A model generated the notes under the pieces. The model made no database searches and had not been told where the DNA came from. It was given only the letters and a program-made list of their open reading frames with translations. This document shows, in pieces, positions 10,732 through 20,537 of a stretch of 64,000 bases of DNA; the first letter of the stretch is position 1; each line of letters starts with the position of its first letter. A program made the translations under genes and the position numbers. The DNA is from Rhodocyclaceae bacterium (GTDB taxonomy: Bacteria; Pseudomonadota; Gammaproteobacteria; Burkholderiales; Rhodocyclaceae): positions 1-64,000 of the forward strand of contig JAGWTC010000012.1 of assembly GCA_028869135.1 (NCBI GenBank). The letters run 5' to 3'.

Positions 10732-11214
10732 TCAGTGGTGATGTCCACCCGGCCCATGCACATGGCCGTGGCTCAATTCTTCGGCCGAAGCCTTGCGCAC
10801 ATCGGTGACGGTGCAGGAAAACACCAGGGCCTGACCAGCCAGCGGGTGATTGCCATCGACGACAACCTTGTCATCGGTAATGTCCGTGATGGTGTAGAGC
10901 AGGCCATCATCCTCATCATCCTCGCCGCCGCGCTCAAACTGCATGCCGACTTCAATATTGTCGGGGAACAGCGAACGCGGTTCGATGGCGATCAGGGACT
11001 CGTCGTAGTCGCCGAAGGCTTCTTCCGGCTGCAGCTTGACTTCGAGCTTTTCGCCGACGTCCTTGCCCTGCAGTTCGACCTCGATGCGGTCGAAGATGCC
11101 GCCGTAGCCGCCGTGGAGATAGGTCAATGGGTGCTTGCCGTCGTCGACGAGCGTGCCATCGCTGTCAGTCACGCGATATTCGAGCGTGACAACTGTGTCT
11201 TTGGTGATCTGCAT
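10732..11214 (-). CDS. slyD: FKBP-type peptidyl-prolyl isomerase, SlyD-like
   Basis: Cytosolic prolyl isomerase and chaperone of the SlyD subfamily. 160 residues: N-terminal FKBP half (VTLEYRVTDSDGTLVDDG), an inserted-in-flap IF chaperone segment (about 70-125), the FKBP C-terminal strand (GNHPLAGQALVFSCTVTDV), and a His-rich tail HGHVHGPGGHHH. In SlyD proteins such tails bind Ni2+ and serve hydrogenase or urease maturation. Here the tail is short, with seven His. The ATG at 11214 lies inside the 3' end of the upstream peroxiredoxin gene, so the two overlap by 46 nt and are probably cotranscribed. Confidence 0.93.
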   Translation of the reverse strand: MQITKDTVVTLEYRVTDSDGTLVDDGKHPLTYLHGGYGGIFDRIEVELQGKDVGEKLEVKLQPEEAFGDYDESLIAIEPRSLFPDNIEVGMQFERGGEDDEDDGLLYTITDITDDKVVVDGNHPLAGQALVFSCTVTDVRKASAEELSHGHVHGPGGHHH

Positions 11215-11684
11215 GTGCGATCAAGTTCCTTCACGAGTTGAAAAACCTCGGCCGCATGGCCGCGGGGGTGTACATCGTACAACGCGTGCCGGACCACCCC
11301 GTGCATGTCGATGACGAAGGTGGAGCGTATCACACGGAGCTTTTTCACGCCGTCCAGTTCCTTGTAGTGGCAAACGCCGAACTGTCGGGAAACCTTGCCT
11401 TCCATGTCCGACAGGAGCCGGACCGAAAGGCCGTGCTTGTCGCGAAAATCGGCATGCTTCAGGCAATCGTCGCGGCTCACGCCGAAGATGGCGCAATGAT
11501 GGCGGTTGAAATCGCTTTCATGGTCGCTGAAGTCGGCCGCCTCCATGGTGCACAGCGGCGTGTCGTCGCGAGGATAGAAAAAGAAGACTGCATGCGATTT
11601 ACCGCGCAGGGACGACGGGCTGAACATCGCCATGTCCGCATCCGGCAACTCGAAGGACGGTATTGTCTGACCAACATGCAGCAT
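11169..11684 (-). CDS. bcp: Bcp-type thiol peroxiredoxin
   Basis: Thiol peroxidase that reduces hydrogen peroxide and organic hydroperoxides with thioredoxin-like donors. 171 residues in an AhpC/TSA fold. The peroxidatic motif reads PRDDTPLCTMEA (about 39-50), where the usual Bcp sequence has TPGCT; the Cys itself and the Thr are kept. The 1-Cys or atypical 2-Cys state is unclear, as the next Cys sits near residue 98 (GVCHYKEL). AGGAGG lies 8 nt before ATG 11684. The last 15 residues (from RTCRSPKT) have no family character and come from reading into slyD, giving a 46-nt same-strand overlap. Confidence 0.88.
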   Translation of the reverse strand: MLHVGQTIPSFELPDADMAMFSPSSLRGKSHAVFFFYPRDDTPLCTMEAADFSDHESDFNRHHCAIFGVSRDDCLKHADFRDKHGLSVRLLSDMEGKVSRQFGVCHYKELDGVKKLRVIRSTFVIDMHGVVRHALYDVHPRGHAAEVFQLVKELDRTCRSPKTQLSRSNIA

Positions 11685-11806
11685 GCTGCCTCCTGCCCGG
11701 CAATGTTGTTCTATCCCCTGAGCCTTTGCGTCTTCATGCGCTCGGGCCTTGCGGCGATTCTAGAACAAACTTCGCCCGACTGTGTGGCATAAATGTGTAG
11801 GCGGTC

Positions 11807-12949
11807 TTACGTTGCCGGCAGGCGTGCCGGCGGCCGGTGCGGCTGAGCCTGGTACTCACTCGAACGCATCTCACTGAGGCGGCTGACGGTACGATGGAAT
11901 TCGGCGGCATGCACGCCCTCCACATAGAGCTCTTCGGCGGCGCAATCGGCGGCGACGATGAGCTTGACGCCGCAGTCGTAGAGAATGTCGATGAGCCAGG
12001 TAAAGCGCCGGGCTTCCGAGGCCCGGGCCGCCGACATGCGCGGCACCCCGGTCAGGAACAGCGTATGAAACTGACGTGCCAGTTCCAGATAGTCGGCCTG
12101 GCCGCGCGGCTCGCCGCACAGCGCCTGAAAATCGCACCAGATCGCGCCGGCGGCGCGGCGCACCACCAGCAGCTCGCGGCCGTTGAGCCAGACTGATTCA
12201 TCGTTGCCCATGCCGCCGGCAATCTTGGCGAACGCCTGCTGTATCTCGAACCAGACGCCCTCGTCGGCATCCACATAATAGGCTTCGGTGCGGGCCAGCA
12301 CGCGATTGCGGTAGTCGATGCCGGCATCGATTTCAATGACATCAAGTCGCTTCTCCAGCAGCCTGATCACGGGCAGAAACTGGTCGCGATGCAGGCCATC
12401 CGGATACAGGCGATCGGGCGGATAGTTGGAGGTGATGCAGAACACGACGCCCTCGTCGAAGAGCGCCTGCATCAAACGCCCCAGTATCATGGCGTCGGCA
12501 ATGTCGCTGACGTGAAATTCGTCGAAGCACATCAGACGGGTCTGCTCGGCGATCTCGTGGGCAATGTCGGCGAGGGGGTCGGCGTGGTGGCCGGCGCTGC
12601 GACGCTGGTTGAGCGCGGCATGCACCTCCTGCATGAAGGCATGAAAATGCACGCGCCGCTTCTTGGTGTAAGGCACCACATCGAAGAAGCAGTTCATCAG
12701 GAAGCTCTTGCCGCGCCCGACGCCGCCCCAGATCCACACGCCGCGCGGCAGCTCGGGGCTCATCAGCAGTCGGCGCAGGGCCGTGCGGCGGGCCGCCTTG
12801 AATTCGAGCAAGTCCTCGTAGAAACGCTGCAGACGATCGGCGGCTGCGTTCTGCGCCGCGTCGGGCGTAATGCCACGCGCCTTGGCCTCGTCGGCAAAGC
12901 GTTCGAGCATGCCCTTCCGGGGCACGTTGAGAATCAGGTGGGCGTCCAT
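11807..12949 (-). CDS. zapE: Cell division ATPase ZapE (AFG1-like)
   Basis: AAA-type ATPase of the AFG1/LACE1 family. In gammaproteobacteria ZapE associates with the Z-ring during constriction and is needed under low oxygen or high temperature. 380 residues with Walker A GGVGRGKS (about 78-85), Walker B LMCFDEFHV (about 138-146), sensor-like ITSNYPPDRLYPDG, and the AFG1 C-terminal block RFTWLIDILYD. It lies 138 bp downstream of lpdA on the same strand, the conserved betaproteobacterial position at the end of the sdh-gltA-odh cluster. No clear Shine-Dalgarno precedes ATG 12949, so the start is the least certain point. Confidence 0.93.
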   Translation of the reverse strand: MDAHLILNVPRKGMLERFADEAKARGITPDAAQNAAADRLQRFYEDLLEFKAARRTALRRLLMSPELPRGVWIWGGVGRGKSFLMNCFFDVVPYTKKRRVHFHAFMQEVHAALNQRRSAGHHADPLADIAHEIAEQTRLMCFDEFHVSDIADAMILGRLMQALFDEGVVFCITSNYPPDRLYPDGLHRDQFLPVIRLLEKRLDVIEIDAGIDYRNRVLARTEAYYVDADEGVWFEIQQAFAKIAGGMGNDESVWLNGRELLVVRRAAGAIWCDFQALCGEPRGQADYLELARQFHTLFLTGVPRMSAARASEARRFTWLIDILYDCGVKLIVAADCAAEELYVEGVHAAEFHRTVSRLSEMRSSEYQAQPHRPPARLPAT

Positions 12950-12954
12950 TCAGC

Positions 12955-13085
12955 GCAAATCAGAAGCGGGCCGCCAAGCCGCAAGGAACACAAAGCTTCA
13001 CCAAGACGAGCACAATCCTCATCGCCGCTTACGGTTTCCCTGGTGAGACTCGGTGCCCTTGGTAACCGGTGGCTTGCTTCGTCGC
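12955..13085. repeat. Degenerate palindromic intergenic element (copy 1)
   Basis: Non-coding gap between lpdA and zapE carrying the eroded motifs CCGCCAAGCCGCAAGGAACA, CACAAAG and, in opposite orientation, CCTTGGTAACCGGTGGCTTG. This resembles the dispersed proteobacterial elements built from CCAAG/CACAAAG boxes facing their complements. A related element sits on the other side of lpdA. Assignment is by eye. Confidence 0.35.
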
Positions 13086-13087
13086 CG

Positions 13088-14521
13088 TTAAAAATGCAGC
13101 GCCCGCTTGTCGATGGCCAGCGCTGCTTCATGCACGGCTTCCGACAGGGTCGGATGCGCGTGGCAGATGCGGGCGATGTCCTCGGACGAGGCGCCGAACT
13201 CCATGGCGACAACGGCTTCGGCAATCAGCTCAGAGGCATTGTTGCCGAATACATGCATGCCGAGAATGCGGTCGGTCTTGGCGCACGCCAGCATCTTGAC
13301 GAAGCCGGTGGTATCGCCCTGCCCCAGCGCGCGACCGTTGGCGGCGAAGGGAATCTGTCCGACGCGGTATTCCACGCCTTCGTTCTTCAACTGCTGCTCG
13401 GTCTTGCCGACCCAGGCGATTTCAGGATGCGTGTAGATGACCCAGGGAATGGTGTTCATGTCGATATGCCCGGCCTGCCCCGCCATCAGCTCGGCGACCA
13501 TGACGCCTTCCTCCATGCCCTTGTGCGCCAGCATCGGGCCGCGCACGACGTCGCCGACCGCCCAGACGTTTTCAAGGTTGGTACGACAATGTTCGTCCAC
13601 TTCGATACGGCCGCGCTCGTCGAGTTGCAGTCCGACGGCGTCCGTTCCCAGGCCGGCCGTATTCGGCACGCGCCCGACGGACACAATCAGCCGGTCGATC
13701 TCCAGCGTCTGGCTTTCTTCGGCGCTGTCGTACTCGATGCTCACACCGTTTTCGGTCACTGCCACGGCGCCGATCTTCACACCGAGCCGGATATCCAGCC
13801 CCTGCCCCGCGGTAAATGTTTTCCAGGCTTCCTTGGCAATCGCCTGATCGGCGGCGGCGAGGAAGTCCGGCGCCATTTCGAGTATCGTCACTTCCGCACC
13901 GAGGCGCTTCCAGACCGAACCAAGCTCCAGGCCGATGACGCCGGCGCCGATGATGCCGAGGCGCTTGGGCACACTCTCGAAACTGAGCGCGCCGACATTG
14001 TCGCAAACGATGCGATTGTCGACCGGCACACCATCCAGATGCCGCGCGCAGGAGCCCGTCGCGACCACGACATGGGTGGCGGCGACCAGCTCTTCGCCGT
14101 CAGTGCCGACAACCTCCACCATCCATTTGTCGCCCTCGCGACCGACGAAACGGCCGTGTCCCGACAGCAGGGCAACCTTGTTCTTCTTGAACAGCCCGCG
14201 TATGCCGCTGGTCAACTGCGTGACGATGTTCTCCTTGCGGCGCAACATGGTGGCGACGTCCATGCGCACGCCGTCCACACCGATGCCATGCATCTGGAAG
14301 GAATGGTTCGCCTGCGCGAACAGCTCGGAAGATTGCAGCAGCGCCTTGGACGGAATGCAGCCGACGTTGAGGCAAGTGCCGCCGAGGCGAATCTGGCCCT
14401 TGGGATCGGCATACGACTCCGATTCGATACAGGCGGACTTCAAGCCCAACTGTGCGGCGCGGATCGCGGCCACATAACCGGCGGGCCCTGCGCCGACGAC
14501 AACGACGTCAAATTCTTTCAT
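13088..14521 (-). CDS. lpdA: Dihydrolipoyl dehydrogenase (E3)
   Basis: FAD flavoprotein that reoxidises the dihydrolipoyl group of 2-oxo acid dehydrogenase complexes with NAD+. With ATG 14521 it has 477 residues, starting [20 protein letters not shown] (FAD-binding GxGxxG). A start 36 nt upstream is possible but adds only unrelated residues. The redox disulfide motif [13 protein letters not shown] is at about 43-55, and the NAD-binding [13 protein letters not shown] at about 188-200. The C-terminal interface ends in the catalytic His-Glu pair region [14 protein letters not shown]. It follows sucB by about 115 bp and is the E3 of the 2-oxoglutarate dehydrogenase complex encoded here. Confidence 0.97.
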   Translation of the reverse strand: MKEFDVVVVGAGPAGYVAAIRAAQLGLKSACIESESYADPKGQIRLGGTCLNVGCIPSKALLQSSELFAQANHSFQMHGIGVDGVRMDVATMLRRKENIVTQLTSGIRGLFKKNKVALLSGHGRFVGREGDKWMVEVVGTDGEELVAATHVVVATGSCARHLDGVPVDNRIVCDNVGALSFESVPKRLGIIGAGVIGLELGSVWKRLGAEVTILEMAPDFLAAADQAIAKEAWKTFTAGQGLDIRLGVKIGAVAVTENGVSIEYDSAEESQTLEIDRLIVSVGRVPNTAGLGTDAVGLQLDERGRIEVDEHCRTNLENVWAVGDVVRGPMLAHKGMEEGVMVAELMAGQAGHIDMNTIPWVIYTHPEIAWVGKTEQQLKNEGVEYRVGQIPFAANGRALGQGDTTGFVKMLACAKTDRILGMHVFGNNASELIAEAVVAMEFGASSEDIARICHAHPTLSEAVHEAALAIDKRALHF

Positions 14522-14529
14522 GGGGAACC

Positions 14530-14636
14530 CCTCAAAATTTTCAGCGCGAAAACACAAAGATCGCGAAGAACACCCAATGCGGGAAAGGCATTTTCTGTGT
14601 GCGGCCTGGTGTCTTTGTGGTTCGTTTCCGGCCTTC
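14530..14636. repeat. Degenerate palindromic intergenic element (copy 2)
   Basis: Gap between sucB and lpdA with AACACAAAGATCGCGAAGAA on one side and, about 60 bp on, GTGTCTTTGTGGTTCG in the opposite orientation. It shows the same box style as the element downstream of lpdA. It could fold in mRNA as an imperfect long-range hairpin. Confidence 0.35.
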
Positions 14637-15905
14637 TCAAAGATCCAGCAACAGGCGGGCCGGATCCTCCAGCGCTTCCTTGATCGTCACCAGGCCCAGC
14701 ACCGCTTCACGGCCATCGATGATGCGATGGTCATAGGACAGCGCCAGATAATTGATCGGGCGGATCACGATCTGGCCGTTTTCGACCACGGGCCTGTCCT
14801 TGGTCGCGTGGATGCCCAGAATCGCCGATTGCGGCGGATTGATGATGGGCGTAGACAGCATGGAGCCGAATACGCCGCCGTTGGAGATGGAGAAGGTGCC
14901 GCCGGTCAGCTCTTCCATGGACAGCTTGCCGTCCATGGCCTTCTTGCCGAACTCGGCGATCTTCTTCTCGATCTGGGCCAGGCTCATCTGGTCGGCATCG
15001 CGCAGGATGGGCACAACTAGGCCGCGCGGGCTGCCGACGGCAATGCCGATGTCGAAATAGCCGTGATAGACGATGTCGTTGCCGTCCACCGAGGCATTGA
15101 TGACCGGATACTTCTTCAGCGCCGCGACCACGGCCTTCACAAAGAAGGACATGAAGCCCAGCTTGACGCCGTGTTCCTTCTCGAATTTTTCGCGATATCG
15201 GGCGCGCAGTTCCATGACCGGCCCCATGTTCACCTCGTTGAAGGTGGTCAGGATGGCGCTTTGCTGCTGCGACTGGAGCAGACGCTCGGCCACGCGTGCG
15301 CGCAGGCGCGACATGGGCACACGCTGCTCGGGCCGCCCCGCCAGCACGGACTCGACGTTCAGCGCCGGCGGTTGCTGCAGCACCGGACGCGGCGCGGCGG
15401 CCGGGCTGGTGACCGATACCGCGGCGGGCACCGCCTGCGCCGGCTTCGTCATGTTCAGGACATCCGCCTTGGTGATGCGACCACCGCGCCCGCTGCCCTC
15501 GACCTGCGCGGGATCGACGCCGGACTCGGCGAGCATTTTTCGCGCCGCCGGCATGACGGTCGGCGCCGCCGCAGACTTGAGCTGTGCAGCGGGCGCAGCA
15601 GCAGGCGCCGCCTTGGCGGCCTTGTCCTCCTTAGCGGCAGCCTTGGCCGGCGTTGCCGCGCTCTTAGCCTCCGTATCCAGATGCGCGATCACCTCGCCCG
15701 AGGTCACCGTCGCCCCATTCTCCTTGAGCACCTTGACCAAGACCCCGTCGCCGGGCGCCGGCAGCTCCAGCACGACCTTGTCGGTCTCGATATCGATGAG
15801 ATTCTCGTCACGCGCAACCGCATCGCCCGGCTGCTTGTGCCAATTCACCAGCGTGGCCTCCGCCACCGATTCGGACAACTGCGGCACTTTCACTTCGATC
15901 AGCAT
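14637..15905 (-). CDS. sucB: 2-oxoglutarate dehydrogenase E2, dihydrolipoyl succinyltransferase
   Basis: Core subunit of the 2-oxoglutarate dehydrogenase complex; it passes the succinyl group to CoA. 422 residues from ATG 15905, chosen because GGAG lies 8 nt upstream and the product begins [19 protein letters not shown]. One lipoyl domain at 1-77 carries the lipoylated Lys in [18 protein letters not shown]. An Ala/Pro/Lys-rich linker (about 78-125) is followed by a peripheral subunit-binding domain (about 127-165, [24 protein letters not shown]). The acyltransferase domain ends with the catalytic [12 protein letters not shown]. It lies 19 bp downstream of sucA. Confidence 0.97.
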   Translation of the reverse strand: MLIEVKVPQLSESVAEATLVNWHKQPGDAVARDENLIDIETDKVVLELPAPGDGVLVKVLKENGATVTSGEVIAHLDTEAKSAATPAKAAAKEDKAAKAAPAAAPAAQLKSAAAPTVMPAARKMLAESGVDPAQVEGSGRGGRITKADVLNMTKPAQAVPAAVSVTSPAAAPRPVLQQPPALNVESVLAGRPEQRVPMSRLRARVAERLLQSQQQSAILTTFNEVNMGPVMELRARYREKFEKEHGVKLGFMSFFVKAVVAALKKYPVINASVDGNDIVYHGYFDIGIAVGSPRGLVVPILRDADQMSLAQIEKKIAEFGKKAMDGKLSMEELTGGTFSISNGGVFGSMLSTPIINPPQSAILGIHATKDRPVVENGQIVIRPINYLALSYDHRIIDGREAVLGLVTIKEALEDPARLLLDL

Positions 15906-15924
15906 GTTTTTCTCCGTAAACCGT

Positions 15925-18768
15925 TCAGGCGTGACGTTCAAGCGGACCGAAAGCTCCTTCGATCACCGCTTTCTGTTGGGCATGATGCTTGGCGTAATAG
16001 CCGACCGCGGGCGAAGCCGAGGCTGGCCGCGCGACGAGGAACAGTTCCTGCCCGCTCGTGACCGTACGGGCGATGTGATAGCGCGATGCCAACCAATACC
16101 AGGCGCCTTGGTTGCGCGGCTCTTCCTGGCACCAAACGATTTCCGTGGCGTTCGGCCACTTCATGAGCTCGGCCTGGATCACGTCGTTGGGGAAGGGATA
16201 GAGCTGTTCGATGCGCAGAATCGCGGTGTTCTCGATCTTCTGCTCACGGCGATGCGCCAGCAGTTCGTAGTAGATCTTGCCGGAGCAGAACACGATGCGC
16301 GTCACCTTGCCGGCGTCCAACGTGTCGGTTTCGCCGATCACCGTGCGGAATTGGCCGTTGGCCAGATCGTCCAGGCTGGATACCGCATCCTTGTGACGCA
16401 GCAGCGACTTGGGCGTGATGATGACGAGCGGCTTCCTGAGCTTCCTGAGCATCTGGCGACGCAGCAGATGGAAGATCTGCGCCGGCGTCGACGGCACGCA
16501 GACCTGCCAGTTCATTTCGGCGCACAAACTCATGTAGCGCTCGATACGCGCCGACGAATGCTCGGGACCCTGCCCTTCGTAGCCATGCGGCAGCATCAGC
16601 GTGAGGCCGGACAGGCGTCCCCATTTCGCCTCGCCGGAGGAAATGAACTGATCGACGACAACCTGGGCGCCGTTGGCGAAATCGCCGAACTGCGCTTCCC
16701 AGACGGTCAGCTCGTTCGGCGAGGCGGTCGAATAGCCGTACTCGAAAGCCAGCACCGCCTCTTCGGAGAGTACCGAGTCGATGACGATGAAAGGCGCCTG
16801 CTTGGCATCGATGTTCTGCAGCGGGAGATAGCTGCCGGTATCCCATTTCTCGCGGCTCTGGTCGTGCAGCGTTGCATGACGATGGAAGAAGGTGCCGCGC
16901 CCGACGTCCTCGCCCGACAGGCGCACGCCGTAGCCCTGCATCAGCATGGTGGCGTAGGCGAGGTTCTCGCCCATGCCCCAGTCGAGCGGCAGTTTGCCCT
17001 CGCCCATCAGGCGACGGTCGTCGATCACCTTCTGCACGCGCGGATGCAGCGTAAAGTCGTCGGGAATCGCGGTCAGCGCGTGCGCCATGCGCTGCAACTC
17101 GGGAACGGGAACGGCGGTCTTGCACTCGTCCGAATACTTCTGTCCGATGAAGGGCGTCCAGTCGATCGCCAGCGTTACCGGATGATTGGTCAGCACCGGG
17201 TTGTACAACAACTCGCCGCGATCCATCGCAGCGCGATAATCCTTGATGAACTGGTCGGGTTCGCCTTCGGCGCAGACGCCCTGCGCAACGAGCTTGTCGG
17301 CATAGAGCTGGCGTGTGCCCGGATGCGCCTGGATGCGCTTGTACATCAGGGGCTGCGTCACCATCGGCTCGTCCTGCTCGTTGTGGCCGAGCTTGCGGAA
17401 ACAGACGAGATCGATGACGACGTCGGTATTGAACTCCTGGCGGAACTCCATCGCCACCTGCGTGACGTAGGCTACCGCTTCGGGGTCATCGCCGTTCACA
17501 TGAAAGATCGGCGCCTCGATCATCTTGAAGATGTCGGTGCAGTAGGTCGAGGAACGGTAGTCGCGCGGATCGGAGGTCGTGAAACCAATCTGGTTGTTCA
17601 CGATGATGTGCACCGTGCCACCGACGCCGTAGCCGCGCGTCTTGGAGAAGTTGAGCGTTTCCTGATTCACGCCCTGCCCCGCCACGGCGGCATCGCCGTG
17701 CAGCAGGATGGGCAGCACATGATCGCCGCCCTTGTCGCCGCGACGGCGCTGGCGCGCATAGACCGAGCCCTCCACGACCGGGTTGACGATTTCCAGATGC
17801 GAAGGATTGAAAGCCAGCGACAGATGCACCGGGCCGCCGACGGTGGCGATATTCGACGAGAAACCCATGTGGTACTTCACATCGCCCGAGGTCAGCTCCT
17901 CGGCATGCTTGCCTTCGAACTCCGAGAACAGCTCCTTGGGCGACTTGCCCAGGGTGTTGACCAGCACATTGAGGCGGCCGCGGTGGGCCATGCCGACGAC
18001 GATTTCCTGGACGCCGAGCTTGCCGGCGGTCTGGATCAGCTCGTCGAGCGCGAGGATGGTGGCCTCGCTGCCTTCGAGCGAAAAGCGTTTCTGGCCGACG
18101 TATTTGGTGTGCAGGTAGCGCTCCAGCGTTTCCGCTGCGGTCAGGCGCTCGAGGAAATGGCGTTTGCGGTCGGGCGCATAGCTCGGCGTGGAGCGTATCG
18201 GCTCGAAGCGCGCCTGCAGCCAGCGCTTCTGCGTCACATCCGAGATGTACATGTATTCCAGGCCGATGCTGCCGCAATAAGTCTGGCGCAGGCCGTCGAT
18301 GATTTCGCGCAACGTGGCGTTCTCGGGCACGCCGGAGAACGAGCCTGCGCTGAAGTTATGGCTGAGATCGGCCTCGGTGAATCCGTAGAAAGCAGGTTCG
18401 AGCTCGGCGATGTTCGGCCGTTCGGCGCGCTTCAGCGGGTCGATCTGCGCCCAGCGATTACCGAGAAAGCGATAGGCCGACACAAGACGGAAGACGCCAT
18501 GCTGCTTGCCGTCTTCGGCAACGGCGGGGCGTTGCTGCCTTGTCAGCTCGCCTTCGCGGGCGCGCTGAGCGAAGGACGCGACGATGGGCGCATGCGGTAC
18601 GTCCGGGCCGGTGTAGCTGCCTGCACCCGGCAGGCTGGCGAGCTTGTCGAAATAATCCCGCCAGGCGGGATCGACCGAGGTCGGATTGACAAGATAGGCC
18701 TCATACAGCTCTTCGATAAATGGCGCATTGGCGCCGAAGAGGTAGGAGTTGGAAAGCATTTGCAGCAT
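15925..18768 (-). CDS. sucA: 2-oxoglutarate dehydrogenase E1 (thiamine-diphosphate decarboxylase)
   Basis: Decarboxylates 2-oxoglutarate and reductively succinylates the lipoyl arm of SucB. 947 residues, standard for proteobacterial OdhA/SucA. The N-terminus [20 protein letters not shown] is the short helix that binds E2. Visible signatures include [13 protein letters not shown], the ThDP/Mg motif starting [11 protein letters not shown] with its NNQIGFTT partner, and [10 protein letters not shown] and [18 protein letters not shown] in the pyrimidine-binding half. ATG 18768 is preceded by GGGGAG. Two tandem hairpins separate it from gltA, so it may have its own promoter or be reached by read-through. 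Confidence 0.97.
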   Translation of the reverse strand: MLQMLSNSYLFGANAPFIEELYEAYLVNPTSVDPAWRDYFDKLASLPGAGSYTGPDVPHAPIVASFAQRAREGELTRQQRPAVAEDGKQHGVFRLVSAYRFLGNRWAQIDPLKRAERPNIAELEPAFYGFTEADLSHNFSAGSFSGVPENATLREIIDGLRQTYCGSIGLEYMYISDVTQKRWLQARFEPIRSTPSYAPDRKRHFLERLTAAETLERYLHTKYVGQKRFSLEGSEATILALDELIQTAGKLGVQEIVVGMAHRGRLNVLVNTLGKSPKELFSEFEGKHAEELTSGDVKYHMGFSSNIATVGGPVHLSLAFNPSHLEIVNPVVEGSVYARQRRRGDKGGDHVLPILLHGDAAVAGQGVNQETLNFSKTRGYGVGGTVHIIVNNQIGFTTSDPRDYRSSTYCTDIFKMIEAPIFHVNGDDPEAVAYVTQVAMEFRQEFNTDVVIDLVCFRKLGHNEQDEPMVTQPLMYKRIQAHPGTRQLYADKLVAQGVCAEGEPDQFIKDYRAAMDRGELLYNPVLTNHPVTLAIDWTPFIGQKYSDECKTAVPVPELQRMAHALTAIPDDFTLHPRVQKVIDDRRLMGEGKLPLDWGMGENLAYATMLMQGYGVRLSGEDVGRGTFFHRHATLHDQSREKWDTGSYLPLQNIDAKQAPFIVIDSVLSEEAVLAFEYGYSTASPNELTVWEAQFGDFANGAQVVVDQFISSGEAKWGRLSGLTLMLPHGYEGQGPEHSSARIERYMSLCAEMNWQVCVPSTPAQIFHLLRRQMLRKLRKPLVIITPKSLLRHKDAVSSLDDLANGQFRTVIGETDTLDAGKVTRIVFCSGKIYYELLAHRREQKIENTAILRIEQLYPFPNDVIQAELMKWPNATEIVWCQEEPRNQGAWYWLASRYHIARTVTSGQELFLVARPASASPAVGYYAKHHAQQKAVIEGAFGPLERHA

Positions 18769-18809
18769 GACGATCTCCCCATTTCCAGAACCGCACTACG
18801 AGCACTGCA

Positions 18810-18858
18810 TTGGCGCCGATGCGGCGCCAAACGACAAGGGGCGATCGATCGCCCCTTG
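18810..18858 (-). terminator. Tandem hairpins between gltA and sucA
   Basis: Two perfect inverted repeats: TTGGCGCC-GATGC-GGCGCCAA (18810-18830) and the 24-bp palindrome CAAGGGGCGATC/GATCGCCCCTTG (18835-18858), 5 bp after the gltA stop. No T-run follows, so they may be a Rho-assisted or partial terminator, or a 3'-end stabiliser of the gltA message. Confidence 0.55.
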
Positions 18859-18862
18859 CGTG

Positions 18863-20149
18863 TTACCTCACATCCGGCACGTCCCGACGGGCAGCGCCGA
18901 TATACAGCTGGCGCGGGCGGCCGATCTTGTATTCAGGATCGGTCAGCATCTCTTCCCATTGCGTCATCCAACCCACGGTGCGAGCGAGCGAGAAGATGCA
19001 GGTGAACATCGAGGTCGGGATGCCCAGCGCGCGCTGGACGATGCCGGAGTAGAAATCGACATTCGGGTAGAGCTTGCGATCGACGAAATATTCGTCCTCG
19101 AGCGCAATCCGCTCCAGCTCGCGCGCCAGCTTGAACAGCGGGTCGTTGCCCAAGCCGAGCTCATTCAGCACATCGGCGCAGACCTTGCTCATCAGCTTGG
19201 CGCGCGGATCAAAATTCTTGTAGACGCGGTGACCGAAGCCCATGAGGCGGAACGGATCGTTCTTGTCCTTGGCGCGCTTGATGTATTCGCCCACATGATC
19301 GACACTGCCGATCTGCTCCAGCATATTGAGGCAGGCTTCGTTGGCGCCGCCATGCGCCGGGCCCCACAGACAGGCGATGCCGGCTGAAATACAGGCGAAA
19401 GGATTGGCGCCGGAGGAGCCCGCCAGACGCACGGTCGAGGTCGACGCGTTCTGCTCGTGATCGGCATGCAGCGTGAAGATGGTGTCGAGCGCATGAACCA
19501 GCACCGGATTCGGCTTGTAGGTCTCACACGGGGTACCGAACATCATGTGCATGAAGTTCGCGGTGTAGTCGAGATCGTTGCGCGGATACATGAAAGGCTG
19601 GCCGGTGTTGTACTTGTAGGCCATGGCCACGATGGTCGGCATCTTGGCGACGATGCGATTGAAGTTGATGCTGCGGTGTTCGGCATCCGAGTTGTCCATC
19701 GCCTCGTGATAGAAGGCGGACAGCGCGCCGACCACGCCGACCATGACGGCCATGGGATGCGCGTCGCGGCGGAAGCCCTGGTAGAAGCGGTTGATCTGCT
19801 CATGCACCATCGTGTGAGACTTGATGGTATTTTCGAATCCGACTTTCTCTTCTGCATTCGGCAGTTCGCCGTTCTTCAGAAGATAGGCGACTTCAAGAAA
19901 GTTGCACTTCTCCGCCAGTTGCTCGATCGGATAGCCGCGATAGAGCAGCTCGCCCTTGTCGCCGTCGATATAGGTGATCCTGGACAGGCAGCTCGCCGTA
20001 GACAGAAAGCCCGAATCGTAGGTATACACGCCAGCCTTGCTGCCGAGGGTGCGGATGTCGATGACATCGCTGCCATGCGTACCCGTCATGACCGGGAACT
20101 CGTAGGTCTTCCCGTCCAGCGTCAGCGTAGTGTTACGGTTGCTAGTCAT
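18863..20149 (-). CDS. gltA: Citrate synthase
   Basis: Condenses oxaloacetate and acetyl-CoA to citrate. 428 residues, the hexameric type II size with the extra N-terminal beta domain ([15 protein letters not shown]). Catalytic residues are visible: His in [11 protein letters not shown] (about 232-242), the signature [15 protein letters not shown] with the second His, and Asp in [15 protein letters not shown] (about 360). The DxRxLG element [15 protein letters not shown] fits NADH-regulated proteobacterial enzymes. ATG 20149 is preceded by GGAAGC. It lies in the sdh-gltA-odh cluster, with 125 bp separating it from sdhE. Confidence 0.98.
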   Translation of the reverse strand: MTSNRNTTLTLDGKTYEFPVMTGTHGSDVIDIRTLGSKAGVYTYDSGFLSTASCLSRITYIDGDKGELLYRGYPIEQLAEKCNFLEVAYLLKNGELPNAEEKVGFENTIKSHTMVHEQINRFYQGFRRDAHPMAVMVGVVGALSAFYHEAMDNSDAEHRSINFNRIVAKMPTIVAMAYKYNTGQPFMYPRNDLDYTANFMHMMFGTPCETYKPNPVLVHALDTIFTLHADHEQNASTSTVRLAGSSGANPFACISAGIACLWGPAHGGANEACLNMLEQIGSVDHVGEYIKRAKDKNDPFRLMGFGHRVYKNFDPRAKLMSKVCADVLNELGLGNDPLFKLARELERIALEDEYFVDRKLYPNVDFYSGIVQRALGIPTSMFTCIFSLARTVGWMTQWEEMLTDPEYKIGRPRQLYIGAARRDVPDVR

Positions 20150-20274
20150 GTCTGCTTCCTTTCCGTCTGATTCAATTCTTATTCCAGGCCTGACGTAGAC
20201 GCTGGAGTGAAGCGTTCGATTCTAACAGGCCGCGCGCCGCAACTTCGCACCGACACGCATTCGTCATATGCCGT

Positions 20275-20532
20275 TCACAGCATGCGCAAGCGCTCAAGAA
20301 ACCTCGTATCGCCCTCGCTCATCCCCTGCGCCTCGCCGCGTCCACAGACCAAATCCCACAGCGGATGGTCCTCCAGCGCCAGCAGTTTCTCCATGCTGCG
20401 CGCATCGCTCTCCGACAGGGCCCGGCCCGCCTGTTCCGCCCAGAAACGCGACAGCACAATGTCAAGCTCCAGCAAGGCACGGCGGCAATGCCAGCGCAGC
20501 CTGTCGTCGCGTATGCGTTCCTGATCGGTCAT
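20275..20532 (-). CDS. sdhE: FAD assembly factor SdhE (CptB/YgfY family)
   Basis: Small helical protein that promotes covalent flavinylation of SdhA. 85 residues from ATG 20532, starting 5 nt after the sdhB stop and so translationally linked. The family core RLRWHCRRALLELDIVLSRF is present. The conserved RGxxE motif, however, reads R-A-L-L-E (Arg18 to Glu22), with Ala in place of the Gly that is nearly invariant in studied homologues. The rest (EDHPLWDLVCGR) is typical. A longer upstream frame exists but overlaps sdhB and has no family character. Confidence 0.9.
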   Translation of the reverse strand: MTDQERIRDDRLRWHCRRALLELDIVLSRFWAEQAGRALSESDARSMEKLLALEDHPLWDLVCGRGEAQGMSEGDTRFLERLRML

Positions 20533-20537
20533 CGCGA

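Noticed and set aside
12389-14683. 764-residue plus-strand frame opposite lpdA and zapE
   Set aside because: Antisense shadow; the minus strand holds clear LpdA and ZapE motifs.
15073-19005. 1310-residue open frame on the plus strand opposite sucA/sucB
   Set aside because: It is an antisense shadow of GC-rich codons in the real genes; it has no family motifs, runs over three genes and has Arg/Asp/His-heavy composition.
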